The notes under the pieces are model-generated. The model was not told where the DNA came from and did no database searches. It saw only the letters and a program-made list of their open reading frames with translations. 64,000 nucleotides of DNA from Epiperipatus broadwayi (taxonomy: Eukaryota > Onychophora > Udeonychophora > Euonychophora > Peripatidae): contig JAQFVV010000356.1 of NCBI GenBank assembly GCA_028023455.1, forward strand, positions 435,893 to 499,892, written 5' to 3'. Below are positions 46,205 to 56,439 of the stretch, in pieces. The number at the start of each line of letters is the position of its first letter. The stretch's first letter is position 1. The translations under genes were made by a program, and so were the position numbers.

Positions 46205-46540
46205 ATTCTACCACTCATATTTTCAAGGTTCCTACAACTATGCACTTCATCTATACAACCAACCCACATATGCACATACATGTGAAAAAAAGATCTCCAA
46301 TATACATATTTTATACTAAACCAGCAGTCATCAATTAGCCTAGCTCAATATCTTTACACATATATATACAATCAGTGCTCCATTTATATAAAGATAGCAA
46401 ATCGTTAAACTTTAATGGACAATCTTCTCCACTCTCAAACTCTTCAGCTATTCGTATTAATAGCAAATTTTTAAACTTGAAGGGATAAGCTTCAATATTC
46501 TCCACCCTCAAACTCTTCTGCCATCCACATCATAAGAATG
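46205..46540 (-). mobile_element. F1 hammerhead element, copy 5
   Basis: Minus-strand copy with the TTGCTATCTTTATATAAATG segment and a decayed hammerhead. A partial internal duplication (TTTAAACTTGAAGGGATAAG and TCTCCACCCTCAAACTCTTC) follows towards its head. It joins the next copy head to head at about 46535-46545, where CATAAGAATGGCTG makes a palindromic junction. The frame at 46150-46338 is antisense to it. Confidence 0.75.
46291..46346 (-). ncRNA. F1 hammerhead remnant
   Basis: Minus strand: UUGAUGAC, UGCUG-GUU-UAGUA, UAAAAUAUGUAUA, UUGGAGAUC. The core is damaged at several positions. Confidence 0.5.
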
Positions 46541-46830
46541 GCTGAAAAATTAGGGGAGTGGAGAGTTTAAAGATTTGCTATCTTAATATAAACTTAGCAC
46601 TGATTGTATATATGTGTGGGAGATGATGATCTGGATGAACTGATGAGGGCTGGTTCAGCACAAAATACATATATTAGAGGTCATTTATCTTTTTCATATG
46701 TATGTGGTCATATATACCAGTTGTATAAGATGAAGTGCAGAGTTATAGGTAGCTTGAAAGTCCGAGTTCAAATCCATCCTAATTACATTCAGTTCAGCAT
46801 AGACAATATACTCATATTTGAATACTAAAT
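46541..46830 (+). mobile_element. F1 hammerhead element, copy 6
   Basis: Runs from GGCTGAAAAATTAGGGGAGT through TTGCTATCTTAATATAAACT, the hammerhead, TTGTATAAGATGAAGTGCAG, and B box GAGTTCAAATCC. It is the head-to-head partner of copy 5. The open frame at 46604-46828 lies within this repeat and is not a gene. Confidence 0.8.
46625..46689 (+). ncRNA. F1 hammerhead ribozyme, GAAA box mutated
   Basis: CUGAUGAG is intact, helix II is GGCUG-GUU-CAGCA, CAAAAUAC stands where CGAAAUAC is expected, then AUAUA. Helix I (GAUGAUC, GAUGAA / UUAGAGGUCAUU) has lost several pairs. Confidence 0.65.
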
Positions 46831-47050
46831 TTTACTAGTTACTTTCCAAGTAAAAGTCATTTTGGATGCAGCAGAAATACTCAAAATACAAGTAATCTTA
46901 ACATGTCAGCACTCTTAAATGATTTTTACTTTAGTTGTAACTTTTTACAATGCTTATATTAATAACAAGATATGTGGATAAATCTGAATATATAATTCAC
47001 ATTTTTTACTCATAAAAATCTTTAAAATATATATAAAGAAATAAATCTAT
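46831..47050. other. AT-rich DNA, nothing recognised
   Basis: No feature was recognised. Confidence 0.5.
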
Positions 47051-47051
47051 G

Positions 47052-47059
47052 GTTTAAAG
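47052..47059. repeat. hAT target-site duplication, left
   Basis: GTTTAAAG, identical to 47555-47562. Eight base pairs is the duplication length of hAT transposons. Confidence 0.93.
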
Positions 47060-47554
47060 CAGGGGTGGGCAAATAGCAGCCTGAGGGCCACATGCAGCCC
47101 GAGGGCCACATGCAGCCTGCTAAGAGGTTTTATGCGGCCTGCCAAGACAATCAGAAAAATCTGCCTGGAACTGAGATTTCCTACCCATGCATGACCGAAA
47201 ATTCATCTCATACTTTCCACCAGGATGGCCACATCAATACACAGTGTAGATACAATGTGCAGTGCTTTTCCAGTTGATTTGGTTAATTTCAATTTTGTCT
47301 TTGCATTAGCATATACATTTCCAACTTTAGTGAAACCATGAACCCTCCGAAAAAATGTAAAATTGGTGGTGAATGTTATGTGTTTAATGAAGACTGGACA
47401 ACATTTCTTTGGTTATACAGGGAATAAAGCAGTGTGTTTATTGTGTCATGAAAAAAGGTGCAGCCCTCCACTAACCTTGCTTCCACAATGTGGCCCCAAT
47501 GCGGCCCTCTGCCATTCTATGCGGCCCCCAAGCCAAAACAATTGCCCACCCCTG
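47060..47554 (+). mobile_element. Non-autonomous hAT transposon, complete ends
   Basis: 495-bp element. It begins CAGGGGTGGGCAAATAGC and ends with the inverted form AATTGCCCACCCCTG, flanked by perfect 8-bp duplications. GGGCCACATGCAGCC repeats (47088 and 47102) and GCGGCC words fill the subterminal regions, the usual transposase-binding layout of hAT elements. Its GC content is far above its surroundings. The interior keeps the start of a transposase gene (47338-47470) joined directly to the right end, so it is an internal-deletion derivative. The frames at 47092-47277 and 47363-47560 belong to it. Confidence 0.93.
47338..47470 (+). pseudogene. hAT transposase N-terminus (BED zinc-finger start), frameshifted
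   Basis: Starts MNPPKKCKIGGECYVFNEDW, then after a frameshift near 47400 continues HFFGYTGNKAVCLLCHEKR. This resembles the start of hAT transposases related to the ZBED and GTF2IRD2 type, where K(R)K..ECRVF...W....FF......AVCLVC is conserved. CLLC is the first half of the BED zinc finger. The sequence then runs into the element's right end, so the catalytic RNase H-like domain is entirely missing. Confidence 0.75.
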
Positions 47555-47562
47555 GTTTAAAG
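47555..47562. repeat. hAT target-site duplication, right
   Basis: GTTTAAAG, identical to 47052-47059. Confidence 0.93.
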
Positions 47563-48150
47563 CATTTGTTTTATTCTTCTTGCATTAAATACATTTAGTA
47601 TTTAATGCATTCCCATTAAAAATATTCTAAAGATCTTTTTTAAAAAACTGATAAGAACAACATACCTATCATAATATTGTAAATGCAGAGTGAAGAAGAT
47701 GAAGCTTTTCTGTTTTTGTCTGTTCAATCACTAATTTTAAACCTAAATAACATTTTGATTGAGATAGATTATACTGTTTTAAAGGCTACTATTGAGAAAT
47801 GAAAAAATTGAAATTAATAAACATCATTGTTTGATAACTCTTTCATTTTAACTGATTTAGATTTTTCCCCCCATTTATAATGAACTCTTATCATCATAAA
47901 ATAGTTTAATAATATAAATAAATAGCAACAAAAATCAGTTACTTCCAAACATTATCATGAACGTTTTTTAAATAACTCAGCCAATATCTTAATCACATCT
48001 TCTATATATATCACATCATGGCTCATAATATTTTTGTGCATTTGCTTGGTAAAAAATACCACATCTACAATTATTCTTAATTTTTTTAAATTACAATGAG
48101 TTTCTGATAACCCACTTGTCTGTGACTGTAAACTATATCTTTGATAAACA
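47563..48150. other. AT-rich DNA, nothing recognised
   Basis: No feature could be supported. The minus-strand frame at 47955-48179 ends inside F2 and has no recognised motif. Confidence 0.5.
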
Positions 48151-48152
48151 AG

Positions 48153-48420
48153 GAAAAACTCTCCATACAGTAGTGCCACTCTGTGTCAGCCAGAGTAATC
48201 TATGGATGCCAGAAGGCTTGTGAATAAAATTCCTATCTAGTGCCTGCTCATCCAATATCCCCAGATTAGTTTCTGGCTTGTGACCTTCATCAGTGAGGAG
48301 CCTTGGATCTGAGAGCACTGCACCTAGATCTTAGGATCTAATGCAACCCTCCAGCAGTCACCTTTTAACTCTACTTAATTACAAAACTATGAGAAATTAA
48401 ATTGGAAAACACAATAATAT
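48153..48420. mobile_element. F2 hammerhead element, copy 4, right arm lost
   Basis: Left end AAGGAAAAACTCTCCATACA, AGTAGTGCCACTCTGTGTCA, then a hammerhead on the minus strand, TTAGGATCTAATGCAACCCT, and an interior like that of copy 2 (ACCTTTTAACTCTAC, ACAAAACTATGAGA). Copy 5 begins about 130 bp further on. The 48133-48318 frame lies within it. Confidence 0.8.
48249..48310 (-). ncRNA. F2 hammerhead ribozyme, near-intact
   Basis: Minus strand: AUCCAA, GGC, UCCUCA, CUGAUGA, helix II GGU/GCC with loop CACAA, GAAAC, UA, AUC, UGGGGA, UA, UUGGAU. Helix I is fully paired. The cleavage triplet is AUC instead of GUC, and the first helix II pair is A.A. Confidence 0.72.
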
Positions 48421-48547
48421 TTTCAGTCTAAGCTCAATAGCTTATATAGTCATATGGGTCTGAACTCAGTTTAGCACCCATACATTTTGGTGTCTTTGGC
48501 TCTTTAACAATCATAGCCACAACTATCCTATTAAGGCAGGATTGGTG
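48421..48547. other. Interval between F2 copies
   Basis: Includes GGTCTGAACTCAGTTTAGCA and TTTGGTGTCTTTGGCTC. It may be interior sequence of a longer F2-type element into which copy 5 inserted. Confidence 0.3.
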
Positions 48548-48708
48548 TTAAACCACTTAACATCACATAATCACTATCTCTTATACTAGCACATTAATTG
48601 TTAATAAACAAGGCAAAACTCTCCATACAGTAGTGCCACCCTGTGCCAACCAGAGTAATCAATGGATGCCAGAAGGCTTGTGCATAAAATCCCTATCTAG
48701 TTCCTGCT

Positions 48709-48770
48709 CATCCAATACCCTCAGACTAGTTTCTGGCTTGTGGCCTTCATCAGTGAAGAGCCTTGGATCT
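48709..48770 (-). ncRNA. F2 hammerhead ribozyme with complete core
   Basis: Type I layout on the minus strand. Helix I outer AUCCAA/UUGGAU, internal loop GGC/UA, inner UCUUCA/UGAGGG (two wobbles). CUGAUGA at 48747-48753, helix II GGC/GCC closed by CACAA, GAAAC at 48733-48729, a two-base loop, and GUC at 48726-48724. The scissile bond is predicted between 48724 and 48723. The first helix II position is A.A where natural hammerheads nearly always have G-C, and every F2 copy has a mismatch there, which lowers confidence in strong activity. Inner helix I differs from other copies at two positions yet still pairs. Confidence 0.78.
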
Positions 48771-48784
48771 GAGAGCACTGCACC

Positions 48785-48838
48785 TATCCCCAGACTAGTT
48801 TTTGGATTATAGCCTTTGTCAGTGAATAGCCTTGGATC
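48785..48838 (-). ncRNA. F2 hammerhead remnant, tandem to the previous one
   Basis: Same order of parts, with CUGACAA in place of CUGAUGA and AAAA in place of GAAA; GUC is kept. It forms a truncated direct repeat with 48709-48770. Confidence 0.6.
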
Positions 48839-48973
48839 TGAGAGCACTGCACCTAGATCCATCGATTACTCTGTTTGGCACAGGGTGGCACTACTGTATG
48901 GAGAGTTTTGCCTTGTTTATTAGCAATTATGTGCTAGTATAAGAGATAGTGATCATGTGATGTCTAGTGGTTT

Positions 48974-51580
48974 AACTATATCTTTGCTTAAATCAATGAA
49001 AATCCCTGTAATGTAGTGAATACATTAATACTTCACAATATTTACCTCAATTATTTGCCTTTATTTTCTTATTCTTCACATAAGTTTAAACAACAAAAAT
49101 GTTTTCAAAATCAAATGGTGTAACTTATAGGTTTATTATTTTCTATAACAGCTCAATTGTTTTGAAGCTTGCATGAGAGTGGTGTAGTGAAAATTATACT
49201 ACAGAAATATTATTCATTATTGTATAATCTCTAGTATAATCAAAAACTAATAAAAATTATTAATATACTTTTATTAAGTGATTTATATTAAAGTTGTGAG
49301 TGCAGCACTAATAATATTATGTGTAAGAGATTGTGATTTGGGTCAATTGATTAATGTTGGTTCAGCATGAAATGCACATTTTGGAGATCATAGATCATTT
49401 TCACATGGTTTTGGTCATATGTTTATGATTAGATCCCTTCATGATTGTTAGAAATGGATAGAAACCTGTCCCAGAAATGAATAGAAACCTGTCCCTATCT
49501 TGTGAGAAATTGGTATAGTGAAAATTATACTACAGAAATATTATTCTTTATTATAACATATCACTATGTTTTAAAACTTATTCACATATCCCATTAAGAT
49601 TTGTTTTAATATCTTTAAACTAATTATCATTATCCAGATCAAAATAAAAAAATAAAATAGGTATATGCTTAAATGCATCATCTATATTAATATTATTTTT
49701 TCACTGGACATCAAAGTATCTCTTCCATCTATCATCTAGAAAAGTAATAACCACTAATTTAATAAAAATATAATTTTCATGCCTTATATGTGATCATGTA
49801 CAAATTTAAATTTTAGTGCAAAAGAAAAGATAAGAATTTTGTCTTTTAGAAATGAAATCGGGATTATTGCATTTAATTTAACTATGCTATCAGAATATAA
49901 GTAACTAATTAGCTTAAGATATGTATCTCTCAAATACACAGCACTTATCTAAATATATAATGTTTTTTAACAGCATAAATAATTTATTACTCTCAAAAGA
50001 AAAAAATTAATTTTGGTGTAATAATTATTTTATTAGCATTAATAAAAATAAAATACCATAATTGTATTTTTCATTATCGGTTATCATTCAAAAATGATTA
50101 AATGCAAAATAATTCTTCATTACATTTTTTTTAACTAATCAAGAAAAAGAAAATAAGAATAGGAAACATGTATAGAAATGGCATACTATTAATTAATTTA
50201 ATGAATAAAAAGTAACCACTATTATATTTAGGATTGAGAATATTGAAATAAGCAAGGTGAATGATTAAAGATATATCTGATATAAATGAGAGAGAATGAT
50301 TTGTTCTTTAATTTGTTTTTTTATAAACATTCTTCCAAAGAGATAAAAGTTCTGGTTCTCAAGATAAAGATTATTCTGAATCAAATAACAGAGGAGTGAT
50401 TAATTAAATCCATGTCAGTAAAAATCATGGGCCATGGTAAAAAAGAAAAGCAGTACAGCTGCATAAAGCAGTTATTGACCATAAAGCCACACAATATGCC
50501 TACCCAAACTTGAAAAATTAAAAGCTAGACTTTCATAAGACATGACTTCTATAATTAACCTTTAAGCTATCCTAAATGTGAGTAATTGTATCAAGCACGT
50601 TTATTACTGTGAGCCATTCAAGCGATATAAAAAACTGCAAGATATCTTTGAAAACTCTGAGTAGCATAAACTCTTTTTAAAATGTTGGACCAAATCAAAA
50701 AGATAGCCAAATCTTAAAAATTTTAAAATAAGTAGTGAAATAAATCATAAAAGCTAACTTTTCAAACAGAAAAAAAAAAAACTGTAGAAGACACTTTTCA
50801 AACTGAAAAAAGGGGATACAAATTTACAAAAATATGATTAATGAAGACATAGTTTAGTATGAAAGAGACCTTAAATAATTTATAATAATTTATATTATAT
50901 TTTTAAGTATAATATTAACACTAATATTTTCCAATATTTTTAATAAATTTGTAATAATTTTTTCTTATAAGAAATTATAACATTTTTATACATTAGATTA
51001 TTTATGGGATTTTCAATTCTATTGTATCAAAAAAAAAAAAAAATCTTGTTTAAAGAAGAGAAAATTTAAGATAAGAAGAAATTTTGTTCATATCCGAATT
51101 CAGTTAGGAATTAATACTTTTACATAAAAAATATATTTAAATAAAATATTAACTTATACATTCACGTGATATAATATTTAAAAAATGGGATGTACTAGAA
51201 AATTAATTCGTGTATATTTTGATATGAGTTTTTCATATGTAGATTATGTATTATATGATTATTCATAGATATTTTGTACTTCCATGAATATTTATCATGC
51301 ACATATGTATATCCAAGATTCTGATTTACCGATATACATCTTTGCTTTGTGCATACACATCGTTTAATATTTGTAATTGTTAACCAAATTAATAAATTAT
51401 TTTGTTACCTATTATCTGAGTTATATATGTTTATGTATGTATAAAAAATTATAAAAGTATATATAATGATAAAATAATCAAAAATAATAATTAAAAAAGA
51501 TATTCAAAGAACTTTAAAATAAATAAATGTTTAATGAAATAATAAAACATTGTTTCCTTGAAGGTTTGTGATGATGGTGT
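48974..51580. other. AT-rich DNA, no supported gene
   Basis: GTGAAAATTATACTACAGAA is repeated at about 49187 and about 49517 (both followed by ATATTATTC), marking an old local duplication. AAATGGATAGAAACCTGTCC near 49450 is also echoed directly. Faint F1-like words occur near 49330-49420 (GTTGGTTCAGCATGAAATGC, GGTCATATG), probably a very decayed F1 copy. Nothing else was identified. Confidence 0.4.
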
Positions 51581-51586
51581 TTTAGA

Positions 51587-51745
51587 TATATTTATATGTT
51601 GGACTATTTCCACCATCTAATATGAGTACTGAATGTCTTTAGAAAAACTTAACGTTATTTAAATATTTCAAGCACATTCAACTGTTAGTAATAGCACACA
51701 AGTATATACTAATCTCTGTGCTATTACTAAACAAAAGTTGAAAAA
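51587..51745. repeat. Half-copy of the 41-kb MITE, with hairpin
   Basis: TATATGTTGGACTATTTCCA, CATCTAATAT and TCTTTAGAAAAACTTAACG match 41174-41240. Adjacent TAGTAATAGCAC is inverted as GTGCTATTACTA within 51680-51728. Confidence 0.7.
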
Positions 51746-52480
51746 TACGTGATTGGAATGACAAAGATACTGTGTTATCCTTTTCATTGAACATATCAAT
51801 GTGAATATTTTTTCCAGGGAATAACCAAGTTTCTCTATCAAATAAATCTGAATTTCTCTATAAACACGTTAAGATAAACATCAAGAAAGTGTTAATTCTG
51901 TAAATAGTATATAGTCAAGCCCATAAAGATATTTTCTATGAAAATTTTAAAATGACATCTTTATATTTTTTTTAAATTTATCTATTATAATGGCTACCAT
52001 ATTTTTGTTTAAAATTTTTATCAACAATTAAGACTACTTTATGGAAAAAAGTCTCTTAAAAATAGTCAAGAAAAATGTCATTTCTGTAAATACTAGGATC
52101 ATGTCCACAAAAATATTTCATAAACCTGAATTTAAAAACAAATTAAATGCATTTACTTTTTTTTAATAACATGATTTAATTAGGCTATAAGAAGAGTATT
52201 TATAAGTACAAACGCAAAACAATTTTTAAAAAGGTTACATGATGAAAAAAAGCCTATCTAATAATCCCTCATAGAGAAAAGCAATAAAGAAAAAAGGTAC
52301 TTAAGAAATAGTCGGACACCAAGATTAAAAATTCCTGATTAAAAAAAAAGCAAGAACTAATTATATCTTTAATTAGATAAATTATAATTATAGATAAAAT
52401 TAGGTACTTAACTGATTTTATTTTAACTCCCACTTTTTATAAATGTACATACATATCACTTTTATAAAATTTCATTTAAT
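51746..52480. other. AT-rich DNA, diverged local duplication
   Basis: CATCAAGAAAGTGTTAATTC with TGTAAATAGTATATAGTCAA resembles GTCAAGAAAAATGTCATTTC with TGTAAATACTAGGATCATG about 190 bp later. The segment at 52312-52385 is related to 52957-53035 (ACACCAAGATT, AAATTCCTGATTAAAAAAA, ACTAATTA). Confidence 0.45.
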
Positions 52481-52486
52481 TGTATA

Positions 52487-52665
52487 AGAGATTTTTCACG
52501 GACTTTCAATCTCCCTTCAGTTAACCAATCTATCTCATACAACCGCTACACATGACCACAAGCCGAAATATGTATATTGGAGATCATTTATTTTTTACTC
52601 ATGTGCACATGAGATAGATTGGATAGCTGAAGAGAGCTTGAAAGTCTGTGTTCAAATCCCTTATT
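52487..52665. mobile_element. F1 element, fold-back with hammerhead 3' half
   Basis: Inverted arms: GACTTTCAATCTCCCTTCAG and CCAATCTATCTCATAC on the left face GAGATAGATTGGATAGCTGA and AGCTTGAAAGTCTGTG on the right. The loop side contains GCCGAAATATGTATATTGG (52562-52580), the distal half of the F1 hammerhead with GAAA intact. A B box TGTTCAAATCCC ends the right arm. Confidence 0.72.
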
Positions 52666-52921
52666 TAATTACATAACTTCAGGTATATAAATTATACTTG
52701 AATTCAATCAAACATTAAACTTTTATTTTTAAAAAAAGAAGACAAACTACTTTCAATTCTTTCTATTAATATTCTGTATGCATATATGTAAATATTCTTG
52801 TTGATTTGTCAAAAATTTTCTTAAAAAGTCATTTATAATTTGTGGAAACAAATTAACTAATGTAAAATTTGAATCATTAATTTCATTGATTAATAATTTA
52901 TATTCGGAATTATCCGTAATC

Positions 52922-52972
52922 AATCTTGGTATCTGTACTAATCCTTAAGTTAGTCCAGACACCAAGATTGAT
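52922..52972. repeat. Hairpin
   Basis: CAATCTTGGTATCTGTACTA pairs with TAGTCCAGACACCAAGATTG around a CTTAAG-containing loop. Probably a small fold-back element. Confidence 0.7.
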
Positions 52973-52979
52973 TCGTGAG

Positions 52980-53965
52980 AAAAATAAATTAAAAAATTCC
53001 TGATTAAAAAAACCCCAACTAATTACAAAAATTAGTAAATTGATGACTCAAATGCAAAATTGTGAAGTTTTGTTTGTCCTTAAATTGCTCTCTGGTGAAG
53101 AATAGATAGATAATCTTTTACCAATTGATAGATAATATTTTACGAATCAATTTTTGATGATTAGCTAGATTGACTACCAACGAATAACCTTATAGGAAAT
53201 CCTTGATTGTATACTAGAAAATAAAAAAATTAAGATTTGAACCCAGATTATAGGTTTTGTATGTTGATGTGCTGTGATTACGCAAAGAAATCTTTAACAA
53301 TATAAATGATATATAAATTCAAATTTATTACTATATGAACCTATTGAATTTAGTTTTATTTACTTAAAATGTCTCAATAAATCGCGTGCAATTAACTTAT
53401 AATCAATATATAAATTTAAATGAAATGTAAGACATATTTTTATCAATCTACACTTTAGACTTATAAAAGAAAGATTCGACCGCTTACAGAAAAGCCTCAT
53501 TTATGAAAAAATTTCTTTTTTTAATTAAGTTACTCTTTTTTATTTTAAATTGAATTTGACGAAAACAGCTTTTAGAAGTGATAGTTTTAAAATCATATTA
53601 TTACGCTGGAAATATTAACAGTTAACTCCAAATTGTTTTGGAATAATATTCATTTTATTAGGTAAATTAAGTCCAACGGCAAGGTATATCGAGTCGGTTT
53701 TTATAAAATAAAATTGTATTAACTATATTATAGAGTTCTTTTTATTCACTCAATGAGGAAGAATGCCAAGTTTGTTCATTAAAATATTCTGTGGGTAAAT
53801 TGTTTTTCAAAATTAACTCACGCCTTGTAGCTAATGTGATTTTGATTTTATTATTTTTATCCATGAATTGCTTTTTTTTTTTCAAAAAACAGAACACCTT
53901 ATATATAATGTGTTTGCTGTTGACAACATTTTTTTTTTCAAGATATGTAAATAAACAGATAGGCA
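52980..53965. other. AT-rich DNA, nothing recognised
   Basis: No supported features. The frame at 53742-53966 is A/T-driven with no recognised motif. Confidence 0.5.
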
Positions 53966-53969
53966 CATA

Positions 53970-54850
<881 letters not shown>

Positions 54851-55895
54851 AAAAAAATCTTCAAATTGTTTACTGTAAAAAAAGATTTTTCTTTTTGACC
54901 CACCTTTCCATAGAAATTGTGAAAAAATCAAGTTTTAGTCACTAGAATTATTAAACAATGAAGAATTGAAATGATTTTACTACCTTGCATTGGATAACTG
55001 GTTTGCCTGTGGATCGACAATCTGAATAAAAACAAATCTAATTCTGACAGAGATCTAAATCTTTTTTTTATTTAGATCAGAGATGAATCCTGTATTCTAT
55101 ATTACTAATGTGAGACCCTTCACATCTTTTAAATATATGTAACAAATCAAACCTTTCAGATTTGGGACATACTCCTCCTAATTTATTTTTACTTTTGAAT
55201 GATCACTCAGTATAAATCTTTCACATCAGCATCACTCATTATGCATGTATTTCACCAGAAATTCCAGTGTATAAAATGATCTAGAAAATGGTAGTCTTGA
55301 ACATTCACATAGAAACGAGAGTTAGATTTTTTATTTATATGCATAATTACAACTTGAAGATTTTTAGAAACAGGTCACAGACATTAATAGTATTTGCATT
55401 ATCAGTTTTTCAATATTTATATTTTATATTAGGGAGAGATAGTAGTATTCACATTACAACACCCAATGTGACTGAAGTATAATAATATCATAAATATATA
55501 TGTAATAAATTGATAAATATACTGATAATTATTTATAATTAATTAAACCTTTCAGATTCATGACAATCCTCTGAACTTTGTTATATGTCTAATTATGCAA
55601 ATAAATGGAAAGTTTAAATACCATTTTTTGAGAATGTTTCAAGTCTCTAATCCACCTAATGAATTAGAATTTCTGATGAAATACATATACAGTGAGAGCA
55701 TTTGTCTGAAAGATTTTATATTGAATAATAATTTAAAATTTGTAAATATCTTAGAAGAAGATTGCATAACTCTAAAAGATTTTATGGGTTATAAATAATT
55801 ATCAAGTGCATTTGTATCTAGTATTGTATGTTAAAACAGAAATTTTCACAGACACTGGTGTGATTTTACCAAACCATCATTCCAATAGTTGTTAC
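54851..55895. other. AT-rich DNA, short unrecognised frames
   Basis: The frame at 55595-55798 reads MQINGKFKYHFLRMFQVSNP and later LEEDCITLKDFMGYK. It looks more protein-like than most in the window but matches nothing I know and has no supporting context. Confidence 0.35.
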
Positions 55896-55897
55896 TT

Positions 55898-56095
55898 ATA
55901 TACAAATGAGCCCAGATTATATATATTGTGGCGGTCAAAACATATATATCCATCTAACATGAGCTGGAACTCACAAAATGTACTTCAAACCCAGTCAAGT
56001 CCGAGATTTAGATCAGGGACCAGCCTGGATTCGAACCCACTCTCTAAGCCCCAGATCAAACACCTAATGAATAACATAATAGTGATGTCCCATGA
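55898..56095 (-). mobile_element. tRNA-derived SINE with well-preserved tRNA-like head
   Basis: On the minus strand GGGACATCACTATTATG starts a tRNA-like unit (56091 down to 56013) and GGCTGGTCCCTGA ends it, so the acceptor strands can pair (GGGAC/GTCCC). The B box GGGTTCGAATCC (56038-56027) is perfect. An A-box-like TTATTCATTAGGTGTTTGAT lies at the right distance. The body follows (TCTCGGACTTGACTGGGTTT, GTGAGTTCCAGCTCATGTTA), ending near GACCGCCACAATATA. The plus-strand frame at 55806-56102 is its antisense shadow. Confidence 0.82.
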
Positions 56096-56430
56096 GAATT
56101 AATCTAAATCCGGCTGACTAGCAGAGCTGAGCAAAACAATGAGACATCTATTAACTATGACTATATTAAAATAATATATAAGCATGGCTGTAATATATGG
56201 AAGTGGAGGAAAAGGAATTCGAACTACTCAAATAAGTTAGACAATAAAATATAGTTTAATATAATGACAAATTATTTATATACATTTATAAATTAATTAT
56301 ATACATTGGTGTGTGCATGAATGAGCAAGCGGGAGATGATTACATACTGTCATTCATGCTATTATTTCTTATATGCTCTTTATTAGCTAAATAATATATT
56401 ACAAATAAACACACATCTTTGATGGGTCTA
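56096..56430. other. AT-rich DNA, nothing recognised
   Basis: No feature was recognised. Confidence 0.5.
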
Positions 56431-56439
56431 ATATTAAAA

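Larger units (their letters stand above)
48548..48973. mobile_element. F2 hammerhead element, copy 5, most complete
   Basis: Termini TTAAACCACTTAACATCACA and TGATGTCTAGTGGTTTAA are inverted for about 115 bp, through CTATCTCTTATACTAGCACA, AACAAGGCAAAACTCTCCAT and AGTAGTGCCACCCTGTGCCA. TTAA occurs at both extreme ends, which could be the edges of the repeat or a TTAA target duplication. The centre holds two hammerheads in tandem on the minus strand. The frame at 48659-48862 arises from this tandem. Confidence 0.88.

Noticed and set aside
48133-48862. Related minus-strand frames (LSDPRLLTDEGHKPETNLG and similar) that look like repeated peptides
   Set aside because: They are translations of the F2 hammerhead units. 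The apparent peptide conservation comes from the ribozyme repeat.
55595-55798. 67-codon frame as an exon
   Set aside because: No recognisable domain and no clear splice pattern; left as unrecognised.
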